From an uncultured Oscillospiraceae bacterium (GTDB lineage Bacteria > Bacillota > Clostridia > Oscillospirales > Ruminococcaceae), in assembly GCA_934462925.1 (NCBI GenBank), contig CAKSIT010000013.1:1-64000 (forward strand): a stretch of 64,000 nt of DNA, given 5' to 3'. Below, piece after piece: positions 48,485 to 56,897 of this stretch. The number at the start of each line of letters is the position of its first letter. The stretch's first letter is position 1. Under the pieces are notes generated by a model. It searched no databases. It had not been told where the DNA came from and was given only the letters and a program-made list of their open reading frames with translations. The position numbers and the translations under genes are program-made.

Positions 48485-49414
48485 ATGGACAGAATAATTT
48501 ATCTTTTCGGCTCGCTTATGATGTCGGCGGGCATTATTATTCTGCTTGGCATAACGCCCGAGGTGATTACGCAGGATATTATGTCGCTTATGTCGCGTGA
48601 ACGCAGTCTTAAGTACAAGGTTGCACAGGCGCAGGGTAAAATCAAGCAGAACAGACTCCAGCGGGCGATAATGAATATAAAAAACGTGTTGGTAGCAACA
48701 CATTCCGAAAATAAATTTTCACTGCTCATATCGGTGTCAATTATCGGTATCTGTGTGGGATTTCTGCTGGCGGCGCTGCTGCAAAACCTGCTGATTATAC
48801 CGCTGTGTTCGGGCGTATGCGTAATACTGCCATATGTGTATGTTAACGTGCTGCTTTCCAATTACAATCGCCGTATCTCCGAGGAGCTTGAAACAGCGCT
48901 GTCGATAATCACCACGAATTACGTCAGCAATGATGATATCATCTACGCTGTGGAGCAGTCTATCGACTATATCAACCCGCCTGTACAGCAGGCATTCCGC
49001 AAATTCCTTACGCAGACAAAACTCATAAACTCCAATGTCAAGCTCGCTATCGAGCAGCTCCGCGGCGAGATAAACAACGAGGTTTTCCACGAGTGGTGCG
49101 ACAGCCTTATCGAGTGTCAAGACAACGTTACGCTGAAAAAGACGCTGCAGCCTATAACGGCGCGTTTGTCAGATGTGCGTATAGTCAACGCTGAGCTGCG
49201 CAATATGCTTATCAGCCCGCGCCGCGAACACATAATGATGGTTTTCATTCTGCTGGCGAATTACCCGATACTCTATTTCCTCAATGCAGACTGGTTCACG
49301 GTGCTGACAGATACGTTTGTCGGGCAGATAGTAAACTCCATCGTTGCTATTGTGGTGATAGTATCCGTGATTCTCGCGTACAGGTACACGCAGCCGATAG
49401 AATACAAGAGGTGA
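48485..49414 (+). CDS. TadB-like type II secretion (T2SSF) membrane protein
   Basis: A 309-residue polytopic membrane protein of the pilus assembly platform. An N-terminal helix (IIYLFGSLMMSAGIIILLGI), then two adjacent helices (LLISVSIIGICVGFLLAALLQNLLIIPLCSGVCVILPYVYVNVL), then a T2SSF cytoplasmic domain (NRRISEELETALSIITTNYVSNDDIIYAVEQSIDYI). Two helices close the protein (IMMVFILLANYPILYFL and VGQIVNSIVAIVVIVSVILAY). GGAGG precedes ATG 48485, one base after the TadA stop. TadB and TadC together form the inner-membrane platform driven by TadA. Confidence 0.85.
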   Translation: MDRIIYLFGSLMMSAGIIILLGITPEVITQDIMSLMSRERSLKYKVAQAQGKIKQNRLQRAIMNIKNVLVATHSENKFSLLISVSIIGICVGFLLAALLQNLLIIPLCSGVCVILPYVYVNVLLSNYNRRISEELETALSIITTNYVSNDDIIYAVEQSIDYINPPVQQAFRKFLTQTKLINSNVKLAIEQLRGEINNEVFHEWCDSLIECQDNVTLKKTLQPITARLSDVRIVNAELRNMLISPRREHIMMVFILLANYPILYFLNADWFTVLTDTFVGQIVNSIVAIVVIVSVILAYRYTQPIEYKR

Positions 49415-49418
49415 CAAG

Positions 49419-50315
49419 ATGAGTATATATAACATAGCGCTATATGCTGCTGTTTGTGCAGTCTGCCTTATTTTTGCGGGCGGAGCTTACTGCTTTGCCC
49501 TCATATTGCTTAAAGTGCCGTCAAAGCGCACCACAAAGGCAGTCAAGGCTATTGCCGCGCGAAACCGCCCTGCAACGGCGGGATTCAAAAATACATATAA
49601 TGATATCTCGCTGTTCGTGTCGAAGTTTATAAAACTCAATGAGTTCAAACGCAAGGAGCTTGCGGACAGCCTTAAAATCGCAAACATTGCAATGTCGCCC
49701 GAATTGTTCACGGCGCGCGCAATCGTTAAATCTGCGGGAATAATGCTGCTTTCCGTGCCGTTTTTCTTTATTTTCCCGATATTCGGGCTGCTTATCGTAG
49801 CCCTTGGCATTCTTACATATTTCTCTGAAAAGCAGAAGGTCGATACCTGCATTAAAGAGAAGCGGCGGCAGATAGAATTTGACCTGCCGAGGTTTGTATA
49901 CGCAGTATCGCAGGAAACCCAAATGACCCATGATGTTATAACGATACTCGAGCGCCACAAGGATAATTTCTCACCGTATTTTAACGAGGAGATTGAGATA
50001 ACAATAGCCGATATGCGCACGGGCAACTACGAAGCCGCTATTACAAGATTTGAGGGGCGAATCGGCAGTACAAATCTGTCGGAGGTCTGCCGCGGGTTTA
50101 TACAGATGATACGCGGCGATGATACGCACGTGTACTGGGAAACGCTTGAAATACGGTTCTCGGAACTGCAAAAGCAGCAGCTGCGCAGCATTGCGCTTAA
50201 AATTCCGCCTAAGGTGCACAGGCTGTCATTTTTTCTGATGATGTGCATGATGCTTCTTTATGTTGTCGTACTCGGCTGGGAGCTTATCAGCAATATGGGC
50301 ATTCTGTTCGGATAA
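49419..50315 (+). CDS. TadC-like type II secretion (T2SSF) membrane protein
   Basis: A 298-residue protein with the TadC layout. One helix at the N-terminus (IALYAAVCAVCLIFAGGAYCFALILL), two central helices (IVKSAGIMLLSVPFFFIFPIFGLLIVALGIL), a T2SSF domain (KRRQIEFDLPRFVYAVSQETQMTHDVITILERHKDNFSPYFNEEIEITIADMRTGNYEAAITRF) and a last helix (LSFFLMMCMMLLYVVVLGWELI). The RRxxIEFDLPRF segment is the usual start of the TadC platform domain. It follows TadB by 4 bases and precedes the pilin-like genes by 10. Confidence 0.87.
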   Translation: MSIYNIALYAAVCAVCLIFAGGAYCFALILLKVPSKRTTKAVKAIAARNRPATAGFKNTYNDISLFVSKFIKLNEFKRKELADSLKIANIAMSPELFTARAIVKSAGIMLLSVPFFFIFPIFGLLIVALGILTYFSEKQKVDTCIKEKRRQIEFDLPRFVYAVSQETQMTHDVITILERHKDNFSPYFNEEIEITIADMRTGNYEAAITRFEGRIGSTNLSEVCRGFIQMIRGDDTHVYWETLEIRFSELQKQQLRSIALKIPPKVHRLSFFLMMCMMLLYVVVLGWELISNMGILFG

Positions 50316-50325
50316 GGAGGGCTTA

Positions 50326-50733
50326 ATGAAAAAACTTCTTAATCGGCTGAAATCGACGCGCGGAGAGGGATATATCGACGTTGCTGTTGCAATGCTTGTG
50401 GTGATGGTGCTGTTAGCCTCCGTAATAAAAATCGCACCGATATTCATCACAAAAATGACCATAAACAATTACGCAAGCGAGCTGTGCCGCGAAGCGGAAA
50501 TAGCGGGAAGAATCGGGTCGGAAACCAACGCGCGCCTTGAACGGCTGAATGAATCACACCCGAATCTTAATGCTGTAGTTGTTTGGTCTGAAAACGGCAG
50601 GGTGCAGATAGGCAATACGTTTACCGTAACAGTCAGCACGACGTATGACTTCAGCTTTTTTGTGTTTAACACTACGCCTATAACGATATCTGCAAGCGCA
50701 GAGGGAACATCGGAGGTGTACTGGAAATCGTGA
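50326..50733 (+). CDS. DUF4320-type pseudopilin (TadE-like)
   Basis: A 135-residue pilin-like protein: a basic N-terminus (MKKLLNRLKSTRGEGYID), a hydrophobic helix (VAVAMLVVMVLLASVIKIAPIFI), then a soluble domain with CREAEIAGRIGSETNARLERL and beta-strands. The Gly-Glu-Gly-Tyr-Ile-Asp motif before the helix resembles a prepilin cleavage site (acidic residue at +5). I believe it is the DUF4320 family that accompanies Tad-like genes in Firmicutes elements. AAGGAGGG precedes ATG 50326. It is probably a major or minor pilin assembled by the TadABC platform. Confidence 0.8.
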   Translation: MKKLLNRLKSTRGEGYIDVAVAMLVVMVLLASVIKIAPIFITKMTINNYASELCREAEIAGRIGSETNARLERLNESHPNLNAVVVWSENGRVQIGNTFTVTVSTTYDFSFFVFNTTPITISASAEGTSEVYWKS

Positions 50734-51248
50734 AATTGCTGAAAAAAAGAATGATTAGCTGTAAGGGCTTTTCATATGTCATGCTGAGCGTGATAATAGT
50801 TGTGGTAATGCTTATCGGCGTTGCGATATTTGAGATAGTGCGCATAAACATACAGGCGCGCACAGTTCGCGATAAATTTGAGGACGCTATAATATCAATG
50901 TGCGTTGATAATTACAGGCAGATGTATCAGCCTGTGCGTGAGGGGCACGCGGCGAGCTATGGTTACAACGGCACACGCTGGATTGAAAACAACAGGGCGA
51001 GCGAGCGCTATATCCGCGATTACCTTGATGAGGCTATGAGCGCGGGAGAGATAATGCAGTGCGAAATCGTATCGATTGATTTCGATGTGGATTCCGCGGC
51101 GCTTGCGCCCTCTGACGTTGACTCGGCGCAGAAATACACGATATCGGGCAGCATAGTAGTACGTGTTCCCTATCGCTTCGCGTGGAGTGATTTAGCGCCC
51201 ATATCAATGCGTCTGAATGTTACATCAAAATGGCGGGCGATGTTTTAG
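50730..51248 (+). CDS. TadE/TadF-like pseudopilin
   Basis: A 172-residue protein with a short basic head (KLLKKRMISCKGFSY), a hydrophobic helix (VMLSVIIVVVMLIGVAIFEIVRI) and a soluble extracytoplasmic part (TVRDKFEDAIISMCVDNYRQMYQPVREGHA, later VVRVPYRFAWSDLAPISMRLNVTSKW). The layout fits a TadE/F minor pilin. It starts at GTG 50730 overlapping the previous stop, with GGAGG 11 bases upstream; ATG 50751 would remove only the basic head. Unlike its neighbour it lacks the GEGYxD motif. Confidence 0.75.
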   Translation: MKLLKKRMISCKGFSYVMLSVIIVVVMLIGVAIFEIVRINIQARTVRDKFEDAIISMCVDNYRQMYQPVREGHAASYGYNGTRWIENNRASERYIRDYLDEAMSAGEIMQCEIVSIDFDVDSAALAPSDVDSAQKYTISGSIVVRVPYRFAWSDLAPISMRLNVTSKWRAMF

Positions 51249-51260
51249 AAAGGAGAGCAA

Positions 51261-51956
51261 ATGCAGATAGTAATAGCAATACTGACCCTCGCAGCCTGCG
51301 GGGGCTTTTTGTACTGGTTTAAGCGCGCGGACGCCCGTAAACGTCTGCGCCGCAGCGAGGAAATCGAGGAAGAACGCGCACGTGCTGCGGTGCAGACAGC
51401 GCAGGCGTTTGTAAACGCCAAAGACCTTGGGCAGAACTGCCTGTATACGGTAGATGGATATATTTTTGCATACGTCAAGGTCGAGGGCGTTTGCCTTGAA
51501 CTGCTGAGCAGGCAGGAGCAGAAGCACCTGTGCCGACAGCTGTCGGCGGCGTTGTCGGGCATAAAGCGTCCGTACAAGAGCGACGCTGTAAGCCGTCCCA
51601 TGGACATATCCAAGCCCCTGCAGGAGTATGAGGAACTTTATAATGCTGCGTCTGGCGGCAGAAAGAAGCTGCTTAAAGCCGATATGCGGGAAATGGCGGA
51701 CATGGTTATGGCAGGTGAAACGCTCGAACGTCAGCATTACATAGCAGTATGGGACACGGTGCAGCGCGCCGATGAGCGCACCATTGTTTCTGCGGCGCAG
51801 GATATAGCAAAAAAATATACCGACAACGGCATTCCCGCGGAAATTCTCGACCGCAGAGGAATTGTACAGCTGTGCAATCTTGTGAATATTCCCGCTTATG
51901 TCCACATTGAAAGCGCAGACATCGAGGACGCAATTTCCGTCCTTGCGGAGGATTAA
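51261..51956 (+). CDS. Split VirB4 amino-terminal partner (TraC-like)
   Basis: A 231-residue protein with a membrane helix at the start (IVIAILTLAACGGFLYWF) and a coiled segment, then a domain like the N-terminal region of VirB4/TraC ATPases: CLYTVDGYIFAYVKVEGVCLELLSRQEQKHLCRQLSAALSGIKRPYKS, the VSRPMDISKPLQEYEEL block and ETLERQHYIAVWDTVQR. It lacks nucleotide-binding motifs. With the 608-residue VirB4 ATPase at 52332, it would reconstitute a normal-length VirB4. An AAAGGAG site precedes its ATG. Confidence 0.8.
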   Translation: MQIVIAILTLAACGGFLYWFKRADARKRLRRSEEIEEERARAAVQTAQAFVNAKDLGQNCLYTVDGYIFAYVKVEGVCLELLSRQEQKHLCRQLSAALSGIKRPYKSDAVSRPMDISKPLQEYEELYNAASGGRKKLLKADMREMADMVMAGETLERQHYIAVWDTVQRADERTIVSAAQDIAKKYTDNGIPAEILDRRGIVQLCNLVNIPAYVHIESADIEDAISVLAED

Positions 51957-51961
51957 GGCAT

Positions 51962-52321
51962 ATGGATAACGGACTACACATTGTGCAGGGAAACGATATG
52001 TACCTGCAGATTTATGAATACTACCGGAATAAAATAGCGTTCGGCGCGTATAAGTGCGGCGACAGGCTGCCGACATACAATGCGCTTGCCGAGGAATATT
52101 CCGTTTCGCTGACTACCGTCAAAAAGGCGTATAACAAGCTTAAGGCGGAGGGCTATATAACGCAATCCCGTCAGGGCAGCGTTGTTTCGGAAGTGCCGGT
52201 AAAGCCGTCGGACGCGCTTTATGCGCTTATGGAGCAGGCTGTTAATAAAGCGGTCGCATCAGGCGCAGGAGAAAAGGATATTATCACGGCAATCGAGAAA
52301 ATGTGCGACAGGTACTGTTGA
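51962..52321 (+). CDS. Short GntR-family (YtrA-like) transcription regulator
   Basis: A 119-residue protein of the GntR helix-turn-helix type: YLQIYEYYRNKIAFGAYKCGDRLPTYNALAEEYSVSLTTVKKAYNKLKAEGYITQSRQGSVVSE at about 13-78, followed by a short helical dimerisation part rather than a ligand-binding domain. It lies between the two VirB4-related genes, in the middle of the transfer operon. It may regulate the operon in which it sits; no operator is obvious next to it. The first 10 residues may be dispensable. Confidence 0.85.
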   Translation: MDNGLHIVQGNDMYLQIYEYYRNKIAFGAYKCGDRLPTYNALAEEYSVSLTTVKKAYNKLKAEGYITQSRQGSVVSEVPVKPSDALYALMEQAVNKAVASGAGEKDIITAIEKMCDRYC

Positions 52322-52331
52322 GGAGGATAAC

Positions 52332-54158
52332 ATGAAATTCAAAAATACAGAAGTTGAAGTCCCCGTAAACGCTGCGCTGCAGGCAAACATTACGCCCATA
52401 GGATTGGAGTTTGAGATGAACAGGCTCAGGCTGGGCGAAAACTACTGCTGCGTTTTTGCAATAACGAATTACCCGTCCGAGTGTGATTACGGCTGGTACT
52501 CAAAGCTCACCAATATTCCCAGCACGGTTGTAAGCATAAATTACGAGCCTATTGATAATGGCGCGGCTGTGAGCGAGATATCCAAAAAGATACGTATGCT
52601 GCGCGGGCAGGCGGCTGGTACAAAGGACCCGCGCGAACGCCAGCGCTGTCAAAAGGCAGCCGACGACCAGGAAAAAATAATGTACAGAATGGACCAGAAC
52701 GGCGAGGTTATGGGCAAATGGAACACCACGATAATGGTGCTTTCGCGTGATTTGGACGATTTCAACGCCCGCTGCGACCGCGTAAAAAACACAGCCAGCA
52801 TACTTGGCTGCAAGCTGCGCATTCTTGCAAACCTGCAAAAAGAGGGGTATCAGCAGATATCTCCCACCTATCCGCAGATAAAGCGCATACAGGAGATATC
52901 TTCTCGGTACTTCCCTGTAAGTACATTCGTTGGCGGATTCCCGTTTTCCTCGGGCGGGTTTAACGACGGCAGCGGATTTTACCTCGGACGCAACAGCAAC
53001 GGTGGCATGATATTACTCGACCTGTGGAAGCGTGACCGCAACCGTGCCAACAGCAATATTACTATAGTGGGCGGTTCGGGTTCGGGCAAATCCACCGCAA
53101 TAAAGCATATAATCGCTTCTGAGTATGCGCGAGGGACAAAAATCATTGTTATCGACCCCGAAAGCGAATACAAGGATATGTGCATGAACCCGCTTTTCTC
53201 GGGCGACTGGATAGACGTAGCAGGGGGCAGGGGAGGGCGTATCAATCCGCTTCAGATACGCCCCGTACCGCCTGACGCAGACGAAGCTGCCGAGGGCGTT
53301 ACCGCAAAGGACAGCATAGGCGACCTCGCAATACATCTGAAAACGCTTGAAACATTCTTCAAGCTCTACATACCCTCGATGGACGACAGGCTTCGCGCCC
53401 TGCTCAATAAGGTGCTTGTGGAAATGTACGCGCAGTACGGCATAACATGGGATACCGATGTATCGTCATGGAGCGCAGAACGCTTTCCTACGCTTGGCAG
53501 TCTGTATGATATCATTGAAAAACGGGCTAAGTCGGATGACAGGAACGCCGCGTATTACGAGGATTTGCGCACATACCTTGAAAGCGCCGCGAATGGAGCA
53601 GACCACCAGCTGTGGAACGGATATACAACAATAAATCCTGCAAGCGGGTTTATCGTACTCGATACCAAGTCGCTTATTCAGATGTCGGGAACGGTGCTGG
53701 CTGCGCAGTATTTTAATGTTCTGTCGTGGTGCTGGGAGCAGATAACACGCGACCGCACCGAACGCATAATGCTTGTCGCCGACGAGTGCTGGACGATGAT
53801 AGACCCTCGCTGCCCGCAGTCGCTGGAATTTCTCAAAAACGCTGAGAAGCGCGCCCGAAAATACGAGGGCAGCATAGTTGTGGGAACGCAGTCCACAAGC
53901 GATTTTCTCGACCCTGCCGTAAAGTTCTTCGGGCAGGCTGTACTTGACCTGCCCACATATAAGCTACTGTTCTCAATGGACGGAGATTCGCTTAAGCAGG
54001 CAACGGAGCTGTTCAGCCTGAACGAGGCGCAGAACGAGCTTATCTCCTCAAATCAGCGCGGACTTGCACTTATGAAAGTTGGCTCTCAGGCGGTAAAGGT
54101 TCGCTTTGTCCTGAGCGATGAAAGACTTGAAATGTTCGGACGCGGCGGCGGTAGATAA
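52332..54158 (+). CDS. VirB4-type secretion ATPase
   Basis: Conjugation ATPase of 608 residues. N-terminal part: NITPIGLEFEMNRLRLGENYCCVFAITNYPSECDYGW. The P-loop is VGGSGSGKSTAIKHII (about residue 245), followed by VIDPESEYKDMC. Walker B lies in RIMLVADECWTMIDP, and the C-terminal arginine-finger region includes KRARKYEGSIVVGTQSTSDFLDP and LKQATELFSLNEAQNELI. It is shorter at the N-terminus than one-piece VirB4 proteins, whose missing part seems to be the product of 51261. GAGGAGG precedes ATG 52332; upstream in-frame sequence overlaps the GntR gene and is ignored. Confidence 0.93.
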   Translation: MKFKNTEVEVPVNAALQANITPIGLEFEMNRLRLGENYCCVFAITNYPSECDYGWYSKLTNIPSTVVSINYEPIDNGAAVSEISKKIRMLRGQAAGTKDPRERQRCQKAADDQEKIMYRMDQNGEVMGKWNTTIMVLSRDLDDFNARCDRVKNTASILGCKLRILANLQKEGYQQISPTYPQIKRIQEISSRYFPVSTFVGGFPFSSGGFNDGSGFYLGRNSNGGMILLDLWKRDRNRANSNITIVGGSGSGKSTAIKHIIASEYARGTKIIVIDPESEYKDMCMNPLFSGDWIDVAGGRGGRINPLQIRPVPPDADEAAEGVTAKDSIGDLAIHLKTLETFFKLYIPSMDDRLRALLNKVLVEMYAQYGITWDTDVSSWSAERFPTLGSLYDIIEKRAKSDDRNAAYYEDLRTYLESAANGADHQLWNGYTTINPASGFIVLDTKSLIQMSGTVLAAQYFNVLSWCWEQITRDRTERIMLVADECWTMIDPRCPQSLEFLKNAEKRARKYEGSIVVGTQSTSDFLDPAVKFFGQAVLDLPTYKLLFSMDGDSLKQATELFSLNEAQNELISSNQRGLALMKVGSQAVKVRFVLSDERLEMFGRGGGR

Positions 54159-54166
54159 TAATGTAA

Positions 54167-54180
54167 ATTTATCGATAAAT
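54167..54180 (+). promoter_or_regulatory. Candidate operator of the antitoxin-toxin cassette
   Basis: ATTTATCGATAAAT is a perfect 14-base palindrome four bases upstream of the -35 box at 54185. Position and symmetry fit autoregulation by the Phd-type antitoxin. Confidence 0.65.
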
Positions 54181-54184
54181 AGTA

Positions 54185-54213
54185 TTGACTTTTCTGCTTG
54201 TGTAGGGTATAAT
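54185..54213 (+). promoter_or_regulatory. Promoter of the antitoxin-toxin cassette
   Basis: TTGACT (54185-54190), 17 bases, TATAAT (54208-54213), then AGGAGG and ATG 54234. Confidence 0.8.
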
Positions 54214-54233
54214 AAAGTAGAGGAGGCGATATT

Positions 54234-54551
54234 ATGTCTATAGCTCACGACACTTTGAACAGTCTTGTATCAATCACGCAGTTCAACAAGGGGCAGGCGT
54301 CAAGGATATTTGACAGACTGCACAACGAAAAGCAGCTGATAGTGCTGAAAAACAACATTCCCTCTGCGGTCATTCTATCTCCCGAGGAGTATGTAAGGCT
54401 CTCTGAAATGGCGGAGGATTATGTCCTTATGCTTGAGGCACAGAAAAGGCTGGCGCATTCTGAACATACGCTGTCTTTTGACGAAGTAATGAATGAATGC
54501 GGCGTATCGCAGGAGGATATTGACAACGCGCAGGAGCCTGAAATAGAATGA
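54234..54551 (+). CDS. Phd/YefM-family antitoxin
   Basis: A 105-residue antitoxin. The N-terminal DNA-binding part (NSLVSITQFNKGQASRIFDRLHNEKQLIVLKNNIPSAVILSPEEYVRLSEMAEDY) is the Phd/YefM pattern; the acidic C-terminus (GVSQEDIDNAQEPEIE) would wrap the toxin. Its last four bases overlap the toxin start (ATGA). Its own promoter, palindromic operator and downstream terminator make a self-contained cassette inserted in the transfer operon. Its effect is probably to keep the element in the population. Confidence 0.9.
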   Translation: MSIAHDTLNSLVSITQFNKGQASRIFDRLHNEKQLIVLKNNIPSAVILSPEEYVRLSEMAEDYVLMLEAQKRLAHSEHTLSFDEVMNECGVSQEDIDNAQEPEIE

Positions 54552-54877
54552 GTTGGACAATTGTTTTTCTTGAGGAAGCCAAAGACGACTTAAAGAAGCT
54601 CGATGGTTCTGTTAAGCCGCAGGTGCTTAAGGGAATACAAAAGGTATGTCAGAATCCACTACCGGATTATCAAGGGGGATATGGCAAGCCTTTGGGAAAC
54701 CAGTCGGGTGCGGCTCTTTCGGGACTTATGAAAATCAAATTCAAAAAAATAGGAATACGTGTGGTCTATAAAGCTGAGATAACCGACAATGTTATGCGAA
54801 TTATTATAGTATCTGCACGTAGTGATAATCAAGTCTACGAAGATGCCGAAAACCGTCGAAGAAAATACGGTATATAG
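54548..54877 (+). CDS. RelE/ParE-superfamily toxin
   Basis: A 109-residue toxin with MSWTIVFLEEAKDDLKKLDGSVKPQVLKGIQKVCQNPLPDYQGGYGKPLGNQ, the RelE/ParE fold's helices and first strand, then IGIRVVYKAEITDNVMRIIIVSARSDNQVYEDAENRRRK. It is probably an mRNA interferase or gyrase poison; the two types cannot be separated by eye. The Arg of GIRVVY and the C-terminal Tyr/Arg region fit the catalytic face of RelE. It overlaps the antitoxin gene by four bases and ends just before a strong terminator. Confidence 0.88.
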   Translation: MSWTIVFLEEAKDDLKKLDGSVKPQVLKGIQKVCQNPLPDYQGGYGKPLGNQSGAALSGLMKIKFKKIGIRVVYKAEITDNVMRIIIVSARSDNQVYEDAENRRRKYGI

Positions 54878-54881
54878 TATA

Positions 54882-54912
54882 AACAGCCGAGAGCAATCCC
54901 GGCTGTTTTTTT
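54882..54912 (+). terminator. Terminator of the antitoxin-toxin cassette
   Basis: AACAGCCG pairs with CGGCTGTT around a 10-base loop and is followed by a run of T (seven in total). It ends the cassette just ahead of the next transfer gene's ribosome site. Confidence 0.85.
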
Positions 54913-54924
54913 GTGGAGGCAAAC

Positions 54925-56883
54925 ATGGCAGTAAACCCCAAACTGGTAATGATGGCAGTACAGGCGGCGGGAAACGAAAAAATCCGCAAAGCCGTGCTGA
55001 ACATCGTGCTTTATACGCTGGGCGTCATATTGATGATACTTGTTACGTTCGCCGGTATAATCAGCGGGCTTATAAGCATTATTCAGAACAGCGACCTCGC
55101 AAGTCACTGGGGGTATTTCAAGAATACCATATCAGAGGTTTTCAGCGGTATCGAGTGCGATATAAATTCCGATGTAAAGAACGAGGTCTACGACTTTATG
55201 CCCGATTTCTCGGTCAATCTTTCCAAAGCTGCCATCTCGGATAATTTTGATGGCAGCTCTCTTATTTTGTATGACGAAAATGAGATGGCGCAGGCGCAGA
55301 GCATTATGAAAAGCGTAGCCGATGAATTGCGCGGCTTAAGGACCGAAGAAGAATTTGAGAGCTATGCAGCGGATTACGATACCGCTCTTTCATTTTCGGA
55401 CATAAGTGCCGTGAGCTTTGCGGAGGACAGCGGAACGGACGGTATTGCGGATTACCCCGAAAGCATAAAGCGCTTTCTGTACGCACGCGCAATGGAGCAA
55501 ATGCCTACATACGATTACACGTTTGAGAAAGTAACTGTTGATGGCAAACCCGCGCAGCGGCAGACTCTTGTGGTTGCCGACTCAGGCGGTACTCAGACGG
55601 TTGAATACACGTGTATCGGCGGCGGGCAGATTTATCTGCCCGAGTTTCTTGCAATGTATCATATACGGCAATGCAGGGAGTTCCTGCTTACCGTTGATAT
55701 GACCACGGCGCAGGCAGAGGAGCTTGACGCACAGCTGGAGGAGGCTGTCGGCGGCATACCCGAAACCGCAGAGGACGCTGCGGAGTATCTTGATAATGCA
55801 TATCAGGGCATTATTGACGGCGAGGGCGCAATAAAGCTCAACATCTTCGAGGTATCTAATCTCAAAACGCTTATGGAAAACGCCAATATGGACGGCGCTG
55901 TAAAAATAGAGGTTGAAAGAACCTCCGACAAGCTGTCCATAACGCTTGAAACCGTCGGCTCGGACATTTGGCGGGAGCTTTTTGAAATCGACGAAAAGGA
56001 CTGGGATTTTGTCGAACAGACGCAGAAAGAAATAGAAATGGCGCTTGACGACGTGGGAATATCCGATGAAGAACGCACTATCTCGCTTGATAATATGGTG
56101 CAGCTTGCGCTGTTTGTGTACTTTGAGGGCTTCTTCGAGCTGCCAGTTAGCAGCACGGAGCTTGCTGCGGGCGGCAATGGCATATTGTCACAGTACGGCG
56201 ACGTGTCCGAGCTGCACAGATATACCTACGGCAATCGTGTGTACGGCGTCCCCGAAACGGGAATAACGCTCGAGCTTTCGGGACAGACGGATATCCACGC
56301 GGATTTGCTGAGCTGCGGCGGGTGTATACAGGACGTTGTAATATATGATGTATGGAATATGGAGGAGCAGGAGGTTGACAGGGTCAACGAATCCCGCGTT
56401 TACAATCAGAGTGCGATAACGCTTGCATACTATATTGATACCGACCGTTTTGAACGCGATTATGGCTTTCCGTTTCCGTCAATCGATGGTGTGGCAAACA
56501 CAGGTACGATAACGCTGTTTTTGGAGTTCTCTTGCCTTGATGACGTTGAGTACAGCGAGCTTGACATAGGTTCGTCGCTTTATGATATACGGGACAGGCT
56601 CGTTGTGGGATACTCGCACAATGGCAGGTACAGCGACGAGCACGACGTCGGGTTATGGCGGCATAAGCTTGACCGCGATGATTATGTTCCGCACGTTGGA
56701 ATAAAAACGTACTTTGCGTCCGGCGAAGCTTATGTGGAGCGTGTTGACGGTGCGCATTATTATGGCGGACCGAGCGTGTATGATATCGGAGTGCCGTCAA
56801 ATCCGCGCCTGTGGTTCAAGGGCTTCCGCACGGGCATTAGCGAGGAGCTGCTTGATACCATTAAAGCGGCGCAGGCTGAATAA
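54925..56883 (+). CDS. Membrane-anchored large transfer protein, unknown family
   Basis: A 652-residue protein with one transmembrane helix near the N-terminus (IVLYTLGVILMILVTFAGIISGLISII) and a large extracytoplasmic part. It contains acidic coiled-type segments (MAQAQSIMKSVADELRGLRTEEEFESYAADYDTAL), a region with EELDAQLEEAVGGIPETAEDAAEYLD, and a beta-rich C-terminal half. No lysozyme or peptidase motif is seen, so it is not a typical VirB1 cell-wall hydrolase; its place after VirB4 would otherwise suit one. It could be a scaffold of the channel on the outside of the membrane. GGAGG precedes ATG 54925. Confidence 0.65.
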   Translation: MAVNPKLVMMAVQAAGNEKIRKAVLNIVLYTLGVILMILVTFAGIISGLISIIQNSDLASHWGYFKNTISEVFSGIECDINSDVKNEVYDFMPDFSVNLSKAAISDNFDGSSLILYDENEMAQAQSIMKSVADELRGLRTEEEFESYAADYDTALSFSDISAVSFAEDSGTDGIADYPESIKRFLYARAMEQMPTYDYTFEKVTVDGKPAQRQTLVVADSGGTQTVEYTCIGGGQIYLPEFLAMYHIRQCREFLLTVDMTTAQAEELDAQLEEAVGGIPETAEDAAEYLDNAYQGIIDGEGAIKLNIFEVSNLKTLMENANMDGAVKIEVERTSDKLSITLETVGSDIWRELFEIDEKDWDFVEQTQKEIEMALDDVGISDEERTISLDNMVQLALFVYFEGFFELPVSSTELAAGGNGILSQYGDVSELHRYTYGNRVYGVPETGITLELSGQTDIHADLLSCGGCIQDVVIYDVWNMEEQEVDRVNESRVYNQSAITLAYYIDTDRFERDYGFPFPSIDGVANTGTITLFLEFSCLDDVEYSELDIGSSLYDIRDRLVVGYSHNGRYSDEHDVGLWRHKLDRDDYVPHVGIKTYFASGEAYVERVDGAHYYGGPSVYDIGVPSNPRLWFKGFRTGISEELLDTIKAAQAE

Positions 56884-56897
56884 GAAAGGAGAAAATC

